The notes under the pieces are model-generated. The model searched no databases. It was not told where the DNA came from and saw only the letters and a program-made list of their open reading frames with translations. A stretch of DNA of 64,000 nt, taken from Crenobacter intestini (GTDB lineage Bacteria; Pseudomonadota; Gammaproteobacteria; Burkholderiales; Chromobacteriaceae). The stretch is taken from assembly GCF_004919095.1 (NCBI RefSeq), contig NZ_STGJ01000001.1:62001-126000 (forward strand), read 5' to 3'. Both the position numbers and the translations under genes were made by a program. Every line of letters begins with the position of its first letter. The stretch's first letter is position 1. Of this stretch, positions 1 to 8,131 are shown in pieces.

Positions 1-478
1 CGGCGCGGCTGGCAACCAGGAAGCCCGGCATGTCGAAGCGGTTGATCGCCTCGAAGGTGCAGCGCGCGCCGGCGTCGGCCAGGCGAGCTGCGGCAAGCGC
101 GAGGTTGTCGCACAGGGTGTCCATCGCGCAGTCGGCCGAGGTGTCCGCCGGCAGCCTGCCGGCCAGCACGTTGACGGCGGGGACCGACAGCGTGTCGGCC
201 CAGCGGCAGGCGGTGTCAAGCGCGGCGGCAAACGCCTGCTTGCGATCGGGGTGGGCGGCAAGGCCGGTGCCGCCCGTCATCAGGTCGCCGGCCGGCGCGT
301 TGATCAGCACCAGCGGCAGGCCGTGCATGTCGCGCAGGCGGCGGATCTCGGCGAGGCCTGCCTCGTACGGGAACTGGATCTCGACGCCGGCAAACCCCGC
401 CTCGGCCGCGCGCGCCCAGCGCCCGGCCAGCGGGAGCGAAGTCATCAGGGTGGAGAGGTTGGCGCTGGGTTTCAGCAT
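1..478 (-). CDS. hyi: Hydroxypyruvate isomerase-like protein (partial, C-terminus off the window)
   Basis: The reverse-strand frame opens at ATG 476-478 and stays open to the window edge, giving about 159 residues. The product begins MLKPSANLSTLMTSLPLAGR and then reads GFAGVEIQFPYE. This is the typical start of the hydroxypyruvate isomerase (Hyi/OtnI) TIM-barrel family, which interconverts hydroxypyruvate and tartronate semialdehyde in glyoxylate use. Its ATG overlaps the stop codon of the upstream reductase (472-474), so the two are probably translationally coupled in one operon. The pairing with a GarR/GlxR-type reductase supports the assignment. The C-terminal half and its metal ligands lie outside the window. 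The related OtnI branch cannot be excluded. Confidence 0.8.
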   Translation of the reverse strand, partial: MLKPSANLSTLMTSLPLAGRWARAAEAGFAGVEIQFPYEAGLAEIRRLRDMHGLPLVLINAPAGDLMTGGTGLAAHPDRKQAFAAALDTACRWADTLSVPAVNVLAGRLPADTSADCAMDTLCDNLALAAARLADAGARCTFEAINRFDMPGFLVASRA

Positions 479-1341
479 CGGCCCGTCCTCGCGCCGTGGA
501 TCAGCGTCGAGAGGTCGGCGTCTGCGTAGCCCGCAGCCGCGTGCGCGGCGATCAGTTCCCGGGCGCGGGCGGCCAGCGGCAATAGCGGCGTGCCCGCGGC
601 GGCGGCCAGCGCGTTGTCCAGGTCCTTGAGCAGGGTCGATACCTTCCATTGCACCGGCTCGAAGCTGTCCGTGCTCATGCGTGGCGCGAGGATCTGCAGC
701 GGCAGCGAGTCGGCGAAGCCGCCGGCGAGTGCCGGCGCGAGCGCGCTCGCGTCGACGCCTCCCTGTTCGGCCAGCGCGACCGCCTCGGCGATCAGCAGCG
801 CGTTGCTGGCGACGATCAGTTGGTTGCACAGCTTGGCAAGCTGGCCGGCGCCGGTGTCGCCCATGCGGGTGAGGCGTCGGCTGAACGCGGCGGCGCACGG
901 CCTCAGCCGTTCGATATCGGCCTCGTTGCCGCCGGCGAACACCACCAGTTCGCCGCGCTCGGCGCCGCCGGTGCCGCCGGACACCGGTGCGTCGATCCAG
1001 CGCGCGCCGGTTTGGGTGTGGAGGCGGGCGGCCATTTCGCGGGTCGCGGCGGGGGCGATGCTCGAGCAGTCGACGAACAGGCTGCCCGGTTGCATGCCGT
1101 GCACGGCGCCCGCGTCGCCGAAGGCGACCGCTTCGACAGCCTGCGCGTCGCTGACGCAGCAAAAAACGATATCGGCGCCTTGCGCGGCTTCCGCGGCCGT
1201 GGCAGCGAGCATGCAGCCGGCCGGCAGCGCCAGCGCATCAGGCGCGCTGCGGTTCCACAGCGCCAGGCGATAGCCGGCGTCGGCGAGGCGGCGGCTCATG
1301 CGGCTGCCCATCAGCCCCAGCCCGAGAAACGCGAGTCTCAT
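472..1341 (-). CDS. glxR: 2-hydroxy-3-oxopropionate (tartronate semialdehyde) reductase-like beta-hydroxyacid dehydrogenase
   Basis: This 289-residue protein has the usual length of the beta-hydroxyacid dehydrogenase family (GarR/GlxR/MmsB). The N-terminal Rossmann fingerprint is GLGLMGSRM. The substrate-binding segment DAPVSGGTGGAERG lies near residue 120, and the helix GAGQLAKLCNQLIVASN near residue 170 carries the catalytic lysine. It would reduce tartronate semialdehyde to glycerate with NAD(P)H. It is followed directly, with overlapping stop and start codons, by a hydroxypyruvate isomerase-like gene, the classic hyi-glxR pairing. Family membership is clear. The exact substrate (tartronate semialdehyde or 3-hydroxyisobutyrate) is inferred from the neighbour. 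Confidence 0.82.
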   Translation of the reverse strand: MRLAFLGLGLMGSRMSRRLADAGYRLALWNRSAPDALALPAGCMLAATAAEAAQGADIVFCCVSDAQAVEAVAFGDAGAVHGMQPGSLFVDCSSIAPAATREMAARLHTQTGARWIDAPVSGGTGGAERGELVVFAGGNEADIERLRPCAAAFSRRLTRMGDTGAGQLAKLCNQLIVASNALLIAEAVALAEQGGVDASALAPALAGGFADSLPLQILAPRMSTDSFEPVQWKVSTLLKDLDNALAAAAGTPLLPLAARARELIAAHAAAGYADADLSTLIHGARTGRC

Positions 1342-1481
1342 CGCGTGCTCCTTGTATCTTGATATGCAATGGCAGGATTATTGGGCGAACAGCAATGCCT
1401 ATGGCAAGTTTTGCGCGCAGGGTTCTTTGCAATGCCCACTTTCGCTAGAATGCGCGCTTTTTCTTCGAGCGAGGATCCGCG

Positions 1482-2315
1482 ATGTCAATGCCGTACGCAG
1501 CGCAGCGTTATGCCGCCACCCGCCCGTGGGCCAAGCGCGCCGGGCAGATTTTCAGCCAGACCCTGAAGCTGGAAGACGCCAGCGCAGGCCTGGCCGAGGC
1601 GGTGCGCCGCGAACTGGAGCGTGCGGCGCAGGTATTCGCCGTCAGCGAGGAGACCTGTCGCAACGAAGGCCTGCTCGCGCTCGCCTACGGCTGCTTCGTG
1701 CGCGGCGGCCGCGTGATCGCACACCTGGACGGCGCACTCGCCGGAGCGCTCGCCGCGACGCGCTTGCCGACCCAACTGCCCGACACCTTGCGCCTGCCGG
1801 CCGAGGCGTGCTTCCTGCACGTCGAAGGGCTGGGCGGCGCCTTTCTCTACCACGACAGCCGCGACGCCGCGCTCGACCTGGTCCTGATCGGCGCCGCGTT
1901 GGGCGACGACAGCACGGCTTGGCTGGAAGAGGCCGAGCCCATGATCGCCCTGCGGGTCGGCTACCCGGGCGAGCTTGCGCCGCAACTGGCCGAAGTCCCC
2001 GAGGTGTGGCAGCCGCTCCTCAATGCCGTGATCGGCGCGCTCTCGGTACTGACCCAGCCCAAGGCCGAGCTTGCCCGCGAATGGGAGGCGTCGGCGCCTG
2101 CCGAGCTGGTGGCCGCTGCGGCCTCGGGCGCGACGCCGAAAGCCCGCCAGAAGGCGCGCAGCGCCTTGCTAACCCAGGGTTACGTCGAAGTCACCCACTG
2201 CCGTTATCCCGAACTTGTCACGGGCGTGTCGTATGGCACGCAGGGCTACTGGCGCCGCCAGCAGTTTGGCGAAGACAAGGCGAACTCGCGCCTCGTCTGG
2301 GTGCAGCCGCGCTGA
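1482..2315 (+). CDS. Conserved hypothetical protein, possibly distantly AcrVA2-like
   Basis: This 277-residue soluble protein has no signal peptide or membrane segment. It starts at ATG 1482 after a TAGAAT -10-like box at 1446-1451 and an AGCGAGGA ribosome-binding region. I do not recognise it firmly. The middle contains LRLPAEACFLHVEGL followed by acidic beta-rich sequence. The end is aromatic and basic (GVSYGTQGYWRRQQFG, then LVWVQPR). From memory, this pattern (a short beta segment after a Leu-Pro pair, then a C-terminal Gly-x-x-Tyr-Trp module ending in Trp-x-x-Pro) recalls the AcrVA2-like family, but the resemblance is weak. The gene is read in the same direction as ftsK, about 80 bp upstream of it. 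Codon use matches its neighbours, so recent transfer is not indicated. Confidence 0.7.
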   Translation: MSMPYAAQRYAATRPWAKRAGQIFSQTLKLEDASAGLAEAVRRELERAAQVFAVSEETCRNEGLLALAYGCFVRGGRVIAHLDGALAGALAATRLPTQLPDTLRLPAEACFLHVEGLGGAFLYHDSRDAALDLVLIGAALGDDSTAWLEEAEPMIALRVGYPGELAPQLAEVPEVWQPLLNAVIGALSVLTQPKAELAREWEASAPAELVAAAASGATPKARQKARSALLTQGYVEVTHCRYPELVTGVSYGTQGYWRRQQFGEDKANSRLVWVQPR

Positions 2316-2394
2316 GCGTCTCGCGGCTGACGTGCCCTGGCGCGCCGCGTACAATCAACGCTTTCTATCGATTTCCCGCAGCGAACCCTAGACG

Positions 2395-5241
2395 ATGATG
2401 TGGCTGTCCTTGTTCGTGCTGTCTGCCCTCGGGGCAGGGGCGTTCTGGTGTTACCGGCGCGGCATGTCGCCGCGCGACGTGCTCGCGTGGCTGCGCGCGC
2501 GCGCGTTCGGCTTTATCGACGACGCCGACGAGCCGTTCAGCGTGGCACCGGACGACTTCTCGCCCAGGTTGGGCGGCAAGCCGGCCGCATCCATCCTTCC
2601 CGTGCAGGGTGCACCGGTACGCCCGCCGCGGCGCAGCCTGGATCTGGGTGAGGAGCCGGTCGCAGTCGGGCGGACAAGTCCCGAATCAGGGTCCGAGTCC
2701 GCGCCTGAGCCCGTGCTGACGCCGCCCCCTCGTGTTGCCGCGCCCAGTCAGCCCCTGCCTCAGGCGGAGCTGATCACCAGCATTCCGCGCCACCTCGTGA
2801 AGAAGCGCGCCGAGACGCCATCGCCGGCAGGCGCGACATCCGCCTTGCCAGAGATCAGCCTGAACGACGTGCAGCGCAACCTGGAGACCGAAAGCCGTCG
2901 CCGCCAGCGGCGCGAGACGGGGCAGGGCGCGCCCGAACCGGCCTTGCCGACCATCGCGCTCGAAACCGTGCGCGAGACGGTGCGCCAGTTGCACCCGAAG
3001 GCAGTGGTCGCCGAGCCATCCAAGGGTGAATTGCCGCTCTTGAAGGTCGACTTGCCCAGGCGAAACAAACCGGTCGCGCCGCCTACGGCGCCGCCGTCGT
3101 TCCGGCCTGCCGCCGACGTGGTGTTCGTGCCGCACAAGCCCGCCGCGCCCCGCCACGCCCAGCAAGCGCCGTCCGTGCCCATGCCGCGCGAGGAACAGGG
3201 CTGGGTGCTGCCGCCGCAAGCGCCGGCCGCGTCACAGCCACCGGTGCCGACGGATGCCGCCCCGTTCAGGCCGGCATCCGAGGTGGTGTTCGTTCCCGCC
3301 GTACCGGCAACAGCGACACTCGCCGAGCCCGTCGTCGCGGCGCCTGTCGCGGTAACGCCGCAGGGCGTTCTGGCGGTGCCCGAGCTTGCACCTGCCCGGC
3401 CGGCACCTGCAGTAGCTGACCCGCTGCCCGTGCCGCCTGCCGCGCAGTACCCGCCCGCTGCGGGGGGGGGCGCCATCGAGCGCGGCGACCTGGTCTGGCA
3501 TCTGCTGGAAGACGAAGCGCCGGAGCAGGACGTGGCCGCTGATGTGCCGGATGCGGTTGAGGGTGTAACGGCACAAGCCCCTGGCGAATCCAGCGCGGCC
3601 GCGCAGCCGGTAGCTTCTGCGCCTGCCGTACAGCCGGCGGGCCTCGTTTGGCAGGTGCTCGACGATACGCCGGCGCCGTTGGCACCGGAAACCCCGTCCG
3701 CGCATGCGTCCGGTCTGGCCTGGCAGGTCGTCGACAGCGCGCCTGCGGCGAGCGAGGCCGCAAGCTGGCACGAATTGCCTGCGCTTGAATTGTTGCTGCC
3801 GGCCTCAACCAAGACGACGGTGTGCGACCAGGACGCGCTGATCGAGCGCGGCATCGTGATCGAGGAGAAGCTCGCCGAATTCAAGGTGAAGGTCGCGGTG
3901 GTCGACGCATACGCGGGGCCGGTGATCACCCGTTACGAGGTCGAGCCGGCGGTCGGCGTGCGCGGCAACCAGGTGGTCAACCTGATGAAGGACTTGTCGC
4001 GCGCGCTGGGGCTCGCGTCGATCCGTGTGGTCGAGACCATCCCCGGCAAGACCTGCATGGGCCTCGAATTGCCCAACCCGACCCGGCAGATGATCCGTCT
4101 GTCCGAGATCGTCGCCTCTGACGCGTTCCAGGGGTCCCGCTCGCGCCTGACCCTGTGCCTGGGACACGACATCACCGGCGAGCCGGTGGTGACCGACCTT
4201 GCCAAAGCGCCGCACCTCTTGGTGGCCGGCACTACCGGCTCGGGCAAGTCGGTCGGCGTCAACGCGATGATCGTGTCGATGCTGTACAAGGCGACGCCCG
4301 ACGAGGTTCGCTTCATCATGATTGACCCGAAGATGCTCGAATTGTCGGTGTACAACGACATCCCGCACCTGCTGGCGCCAGTGGTCACAGACATGAAGCT
4401 CGCCGCCAACGCGCTGAACTGGTGCGTCGGCGAGATGGAAAAGCGCTACCGGCTGATGAGCGCGCTGGGCGTGCGCAACCTCGCCGGTTACAACCAGAAG
4501 GTGCGCGAAGCGGCCGCTGCCGGTCACAAGCTGACCAATCCGTTCACGGTGACGCCGGACGACCCGGAGCCACTCGAGCCCATGCCCTTCATCGTGGTGG
4601 TGGTCGACGAGTTCGCCGACCTGATGATGGTCGCCGGCAAGAAGATCGAGGAACTGATCGCGCGCCTCGCGCAGAAGGCGCGCGCGGCCGGCATCCACCT
4701 GATCCTTGCCACCCAGCGCCCGTCGGTCGACGTGATCACCGGCCTCATCAAGGCGAACATCCCGACCCGCATCGCTTTCCAGGTGTCGAGCAAGGTCGAC
4801 AGCCGCACCATCCTCGACCAGATGGGCGCGGAGAGCCTGCTGGGGCAAGGCGACATGCTGTTCCTGCCGCCAGGTACCGGCTACCCGCAGCGGGTGCACG
4901 GCGCCTTCGTCACCGACGACGAGGTGCACGCGATCGTCGAACACCTGAAGTCGCAGGGCGAGCCCTGTTATGTGGAAGGTTTGCTGACCGGCGAGGCGGC
5001 AGCCGACGACGAGCAGCAGGCCTCGACGCGCAAGGAAGGCGCCGAGTCGGACCCGCTGTACGACGAGGCGGTCGAGATCGTTTTGCGCACGCGCAAGGCG
5101 TCGATCTCTTCGGTGCAGCGCCATCTGCGCATCGGCTACAACCGTGCGGCGCGGCTGATCGAGGAGATGGAAGCCTCCGGCATCGTCTCGGCGATGGAGA
5201 GCAACGGCAACCGCACGGTGCTGGTGTCTTCGCGCGAGTAA
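2395..5241 (+). CDS. ftsK: DNA translocase FtsK
   Basis: This 948-residue protein belongs to the FtsK/SpoIIIE family, a membrane-tethered dsDNA pump that clears and resolves chromosome termini at the septum. Residues 2-20 form the only evident membrane segment. A long Pro/Ala-rich linker (about 60-475) follows, and then the alpha/beta motor. The Walker A motif [10 protein letters not shown] is near residue 612. The Walker B motif [14 protein letters not shown] is near 732. The C-terminal winged-helix gamma domain, which reads KOPS sites, runs from about 885 ([20 protein letters not shown]). The start is the first ATG of an ATGATG pair. Most FtsK proteins have four transmembrane helices, so the single-helix N-terminus is unusual. 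The linker carries short repeated motifs and a G9 tract at 3462-3470. Confidence 0.95.
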   Translation: MMWLSLFVLSALGAGAFWCYRRGMSPRDVLAWLRARAFGFIDDADEPFSVAPDDFSPRLGGKPAASILPVQGAPVRPPRRSLDLGEEPVAVGRTSPESGSESAPEPVLTPPPRVAAPSQPLPQAELITSIPRHLVKKRAETPSPAGATSALPEISLNDVQRNLETESRRRQRRETGQGAPEPALPTIALETVRETVRQLHPKAVVAEPSKGELPLLKVDLPRRNKPVAPPTAPPSFRPAADVVFVPHKPAAPRHAQQAPSVPMPREEQGWVLPPQAPAASQPPVPTDAAPFRPASEVVFVPAVPATATLAEPVVAAPVAVTPQGVLAVPELAPARPAPAVADPLPVPPAAQYPPAAGGGAIERGDLVWHLLEDEAPEQDVAADVPDAVEGVTAQAPGESSAAAQPVASAPAVQPAGLVWQVLDDTPAPLAPETPSAHASGLAWQVVDSAPAASEAASWHELPALELLLPASTKTTVCDQDALIERGIVIEEKLAEFKVKVAVVDAYAGPVITRYEVEPAVGVRGNQVVNLMKDLSRALGLASIRVVETIPGKTCMGLELPNPTRQMIRLSEIVASDAFQGSRSRLTLCLGHDITGEPVVTDLAKAPHLLVAGTTGSGKSVGVNAMIVSMLYKATPDEVRFIMIDPKMLELSVYNDIPHLLAPVVTDMKLAANALNWCVGEMEKRYRLMSALGVRNLAGYNQKVREAAAAGHKLTNPFTVTPDDPEPLEPMPFIVVVVDEFADLMMVAGKKIEELIARLAQKARAAGIHLILATQRPSVDVITGLIKANIPTRIAFQVSSKVDSRTILDQMGAESLLGQGDMLFLPPGTGYPQRVHGAFVTDDEVHAIVEHLKSQGEPCYVEGLLTGEAAADDEQQASTRKEGAESDPLYDEAVEIVLRTRKASISSVQRHLRIGYNRAARLIEEMEASGIVSAMESNGNRTVLVSSRE

Positions 5242-5260
5242 GGTCAAACGGGCGGACGTA

Positions 5261-5291
5261 AAAAAGCGCGGCTTTTTTAGCCGCGCTTTTT
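5261..5291 (+). terminator. Rho-independent terminator after ftsK
   Basis: Arms 5261-5273 and 5279-5291 are perfect complements (AAAAAGCGCGGCT and AGCCGCGCTTTTT) around a 5-nt T-rich loop. The hairpin ends in a T-run about 20 bp after the ftsK stop. The A-run on the other side makes it potentially bidirectional, so it could also end transcripts of the small reverse-strand ORFs. Confidence 0.85.
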
Positions 5292-5309
5292 GTTTGGAGG
5301 GGGCAGGGG

Positions 5310-5435
5310 TCAGCGGTACCGGCGTGGCGAGGCTTCGTTGCGCACGCGGATCGGGACCAGTTTCGGTTGCGGGGACAGCAGCCCCTGTAGTGCCCGCTCA
5401 AGCTCTCTTGCCAGTTGCCGGATCCATTGCTTCAT
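5310..5435 (-). CDS. Possible small protein, 41 residues
   Basis: A reverse-strand ORF starts at ATG 5433-5435 and stops at 5310-5312. It encodes MKQWIRQLARELERALQGLL followed by a Pro/Arg-rich tail. An AGGGAG Shine-Dalgarno sequence lies 8 nt before the ATG. The N-terminal half would form an amphipathic helix and the tail is very basic. I know no family for it. Start, ribosome-binding site and a helix-like composition are its only support. It sits on the opposite strand, just inside the ftsK terminator. Confidence 0.35.
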   Translation of the reverse strand: MKQWIRQLARELERALQGLLSPQPKLVPIRVRNEASPRRYR

Positions 5436-5523
5436 CGCTCGTACTCCCTGTCGGCGTTTCCCGTCCGCATCCGGACGGTTTCGTTCAGTTTATATGGGGG
5501 CGGCCCACCTAGCGTCAAGCCCC

Positions 5524-5670
5524 TCAGGTGTGGCGGCCGATGCGGTGGCGGACAGGCAGCAGGGTTGCGCGCGGCGGGGTCGGTCGGGCGTGCGGACGTG
5601 CCGGGTTGGGCGTCGGCGCGATGCTCGAGGCCTGGCCGAAGGGCAGCAGGGTCGGGGTTTTCGACTTCAT
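5524..5670 (-). CDS. Possible small Pro-rich protein, 48 residues
   Basis: A reverse-strand ORF runs from ATG 5668-5670 to TGA 5524-5526. A GGAG ribosome-binding sequence lies about 6 nt upstream. The product begins MKSKTPTLLPFGQASSIAP and is rich in Pro, Arg and Ala. It lies between the terminator of the TRIC gene and the 41-residue ORF, so it would need read-through or its own promoter. No family is recognised and a chance ORF is quite possible. Confidence 0.22.
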   Translation of the reverse strand: MKSKTPTLLPFGQASSIAPTPNPARPHARPTPPRATLLPVRHRIGRHT

Positions 5671-5687
5671 GGCGGACTCCATCGAAC

Positions 5688-5714
5688 AAAAGGGGCGGCG
5701 CGAAGGCGCCGCCC
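5688..5714 (-). terminator. Terminator of the TRIC-family gene
   Basis: On the reverse strand a GGGCGGCGC arm (5706-5714), a CTTC loop and a GCGCCGCCC arm (5693-5701) are followed by C and TTTT (5688-5691). This is a GC-rich hairpin with a U-tract, 36 bp after the TRIC stop codon. Confidence 0.75.
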
Positions 5715-5749
5715 TTACGTGATGGCATAGCAGGCGTGGCGCTGCAAGC

Positions 5750-6364
5750 TCAGTGCTGCGCGCCCTGCCAGGAGAAGACCGGCAGGCCCAGTTGCCAGCG
5801 CAGCGCGACCATGCGCAGCACGACGCCGACGAAGAAGCTGGTGAAGATGCCGACTTCCTGCGGTACGCCCAGCTTGACCATCAGGATGAAGGCAAAGGCG
5901 ACCACCAGCGACACGCTGGCGTACAGCTCCTGGCGGAACACCACCGGCACGCGGTTGCACAGCACGTCGCGCATCACGCCGCCGGCGATGCCGGTGATCA
6001 TGCCGGCCATCACCACCACCGGCGTCGCGTAACCCATGCCCAGCGCGACGTCGCAGCCGATCACGGTGAAGGCGACCAGGCCCAACGCGTCGAGGAACAA
6101 GAAGAGCGGCGTCAGCCGCTGGATATGGCGGGCCAGCGGGATGGCGATGAGGCCTGCGCCGAGCACCAGGTAGATGTACTCGGGGTGTTGCGTCCAGCCG
6201 ATCGGGAAGCGGCCGAGCACGATGTCGCGCACGGTGCCGCCGCCAAGGGCAGTCAGGAAGGCGATCACGGCTACGCCGAAGATGTCCATGTTGCGGCGGC
6301 CGGCCGCCAGCGCGCCGGTCATCGCCTCGGCGGTGATCGCAATCAGGTAGATCAGGGTCAGCAT
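5750..6364 (-). CDS. TRIC cation channel family (UPF0126) membrane protein
   Basis: This 204-residue protein contains two copies of the UPF0126/TRIC module and about seven membrane segments. The repeated signature appears as FLTALGGGTVRDIVLG in the first half and GMITGIAGGVMRDVLCNRVP in the second. Bacterial and archaeal homologues form trimeric monovalent-cation channels; a glycine-related transport role has been proposed because many members sit behind glycine riboswitches. That is also the case here. The start at 6362-6364 is chosen for its GGAGGTG Shine-Dalgarno sequence. The frame stays open further upstream but runs into the riboswitch. That Shine-Dalgarno sequence lies inside a perfect hairpin (6370-6387), suggesting translational control by the leader. 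Confidence 0.9.
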   Translation of the reverse strand: MLTLIYLIAITAEAMTGALAAGRRNMDIFGVAVIAFLTALGGGTVRDIVLGRFPIGWTQHPEYIYLVLGAGLIAIPLARHIQRLTPLFLFLDALGLVAFTVIGCDVALGMGYATPVVVMAGMITGIAGGVMRDVLCNRVPVVFRQELYASVSLVVAFAFILMVKLGVPQEVGIFTSFFVGVVLRMVALRWQLGLPVFSWQGAQH

Positions 6365-6369
6365 GCGCG

Positions 6370-6387
6370 CACCTCCGGCAGGAGGTG
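6370..6387 (-). promoter_or_regulatory. Shine-Dalgarno-sequestering hairpin before the TRIC gene
   Basis: On the reverse strand CACCTCC (6381-6387), loop TGCC and GGAGGTG (6370-6376) form a 7-bp perfect stem. Its second arm is the ribosome-binding site of the gene starting at 6364. It lies downstream of the second glycine aptamer and is the likely expression platform. Whether glycine opens or closes it cannot be told by eye. Confidence 0.65.
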
Positions 6388-6461
6388 GCAGGGATACGGA
6401 AAATGAGCGCCAGACGTGCCGGACATGGCAAGGCCTTTCTGCGGCATGGCCGCGTGTTTGC

Positions 6462-6632
6462 CTCTCCCCTTGTCCTTTTACCTGAGAGTTTACGGCGCAA
6501 GGCCGGCTGCCCCTTCGGTGGGCCGCGACGCGGCCGCTCTCCAATCGGCGTATCAAAAAACCCGCAGTCTGTTTGCCTGAGCGATCATGGGAGTTTGCGC
6601 CTTCGGCGGGCCTTGCGGCCGCTCTCCTGCGG
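6462..6632 (-). ncRNA. Tandem glycine riboswitch
   Basis: Read on the reverse strand, two glycine aptamers follow one another. Aptamer I (about 6632-6561) contains GCAGGAGAGCGGCC, then GCCCGCCGAAGGCGCAAACT, GCTCAGGCAAACAGACTGCG. Aptamer II (about 6542-6462) contains GGAGAGCGG, CCCACCGAAGGGGCAG and AAACTCTCAGGTAAAAGGAC. The GAGAG, CCGAAGG and CTCAGGyAAA elements are the conserved glycine riboswitch core and occur twice in the correct order. A linker of about 18 nt with a T6 run separates the aptamers. The downstream gene is a TRIC/UPF0126 channel, a known glycine-riboswitch regulon member. Confidence 0.93.
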
Positions 6633-6720
6633 GGGAGCGCGGATGTTAAGCGGCGCGCGTGTTTGAGTCAACCGGCTGTGTTTGAGTTTTGGTAATTTGG
6701 ATAGCGGATGGCATTTATTA

Positions 6721-6742
6721 TGACCTTTACGTGGTAAAGTCA
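6721..6742. promoter_or_regulatory. Imperfect inverted repeat upstream of dsdA
   Basis: TGACCTTTAC and GTAAAGTCA are arranged as inverted arms around a GTG centre, with one bulged base. The element lies about 45 bp before the dsdA start, in an AT-rich patch (TTTGG, ATTTATTA) that could hold the promoter. It looks like a transcription-factor operator. No regulator gene is adjacent and the binder is unknown. Confidence 0.35.
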
Positions 6743-6786
6743 TATTTTGTCGGCGGAGCCTTGCCCCGCCTTGAGCTGGAGGTTGG

Positions 6787-8082
6787 ATGCTGGGGAGTCA
6801 AGTCGCCGCAGAGTCGGTACTGTTCGGGGCGCTGCGTGCGTATCAGGAAACCTGCTGGATCAACCCCTCACGTGTCGCTGCCGCCGGGGCGCTCGCGGAC
6901 GTGCCGCTGGACGCGGCCGCGCTTGACACCGCCCGCGCTCGCCTGGCGCGCCACGCGGAAACGCTCGCGCGGCTGTTCGGGCAGGAGGAAGGCGGCGGAG
7001 TGATCGAGTCGCCGCTGGTTTGCCTGCCCAGACTGCAGGCGGCGATGGGGGCGGGGCAGGGTGCGCTGTGGATGAAGCTCGACAGCCATCTGCCGCTGGC
7101 GGGGTCGGTCAAGGCGCGCGGCGGCTTTTACGAGGTGCTCGCGCACGCCGAGGCGCTCGCGCTCGCGCACAGGTTGCCGGTGGATGGTGCGCTAACGCTT
7201 GACGCGCCCGAATGCCGTGCGCTGTTCGCGCGGCACAAGGTCGCGGTCGGCTCGACCGGCAACCTCGGTTTCGCGATCGGCACCCTTGCCGCCAGGCTGG
7301 GCTTTGCCGCGACCGTACACATGTCGGCCGACGCACGCGAGTGGAAGAAGGCGCGCCTGCGCGCGGCCGGTGTCAACGTGGTCGAGCACACGGGCGACTA
7401 CGGCGCGGCGGTCGCGGCCGGCCGCGCCGAGGCGGCGGCCGATATCGGCTGCCATTTTGTCGACGACGAAAATTCGCTGGCGCTGTTCACCGGCTACGCG
7501 CTGGCCGGCGCCGAAGTGGCGCGCCAGCTCGCGCAGGCTGGCGAGGTAATTGCCCCGGAGCGGCCGCTGGCGGTCTACCTGCCGTGCGGGGTGGGTGGCG
7601 CGCCCGGCGGCATCGCCTACGGGCTCAAGCTTGCCTTCGGCGACGCGGTGCGCTGTTACTTTGCCGAGCCGACCCACTCGCCGGCGATGCTGTTCGGCCT
7701 CGCCAGTGGCTTGTTCGAAAACGCCTCGGTATACGACCTGGGGCTGGACAACGCGACCCGCGCTGACGGGCTCGCCGTCGCCCGGCCGTCGGCGCTGGTC
7801 TCGCGTGCGCTCTTTCGGCTCGTCGACGGCTGCTACACGGTCGACGACGGCGTGCTCTACCGCTTGCAGGCGGCGCTGGCCGAGAGCGAAAACCTGCGCC
7901 TCGAGCCTTCGGCGCTGGCCGGCGTGCCGGGCATGCTGCGCGTAAACGACAGCCTGCCGCTCGGCACCCTGCACCTGGCGTGGGCAACCGGCGGCGCCCA
8001 GGTGCCGGAAGAAGTGATGGCGGCGGACCTGGCCGAAGGGGTGCGCCAGCTGTCGCTGGGCGTGCCCTTGTGGCACGCGTAA
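6787..8082 (+). CDS. dsdA: D-serine ammonia-lyase (D-serine dehydratase)
   Basis: This 431-residue PLP enzyme converts D-serine to pyruvate and ammonia. The PLP lysine is K109 in LPLAGSVKARGGFYE, followed by the glycine-rich phosphate-binding segment VGSTGNLGFAIGTLAARLGF. The C-terminal region contains PCGVGGAPGGIAYG and AEPTHSPAML, as in DsdA. Its length and the N-terminal segment ending in INPSR fit DsdA rather than threonine dehydratase. It stands alone without dsdC or dsdX nearby. It is divergent from the glycine-riboswitch-controlled TRIC gene, so two small amino acid functions share the intergenic region. A terminator follows directly. Confidence 0.93.
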   Translation: MLGSQVAAESVLFGALRAYQETCWINPSRVAAAGALADVPLDAAALDTARARLARHAETLARLFGQEEGGGVIESPLVCLPRLQAAMGAGQGALWMKLDSHLPLAGSVKARGGFYEVLAHAEALALAHRLPVDGALTLDAPECRALFARHKVAVGSTGNLGFAIGTLAARLGFAATVHMSADAREWKKARLRAAGVNVVEHTGDYGAAVAAGRAEAAADIGCHFVDDENSLALFTGYALAGAEVARQLAQAGEVIAPERPLAVYLPCGVGGAPGGIAYGLKLAFGDAVRCYFAEPTHSPAMLFGLASGLFENASVYDLGLDNATRADGLAVARPSALVSRALFRLVDGCYTVDDGVLYRLQAALAESENLRLEPSALAGVPGMLRVNDSLPLGTLHLAWATGGAQVPEEVMAADLAEGVRQLSLGVPLWHA

Positions 8083-8092
8083 GACGGGCAAT

Positions 8093-8123
8093 AAAAAAGA
8101 CGCCTCGCAAGGCGTCTTTTTTT
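8093..8123 (+). terminator. Terminator after dsdA
   Basis: AAAAAAGACGCCT and AGGCGTCTTTTTTT form a 13-bp stem around a CGCA loop, 10 bp after the dsdA stop. A T7 run follows the stem on the + strand. On the - strand the A-run gives a U-tract just after the tRNA, so it probably ends that transcript too. Confidence 0.9.
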
Positions 8124-8131
8124 GCATCGGG

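Noticed and set aside
3805-5247. Long reverse open frame opposite the ftsK motor domain
   Set aside because: The forward strand encodes clear Walker motifs. The reverse product is His/Arg/Asp-rich and featureless.
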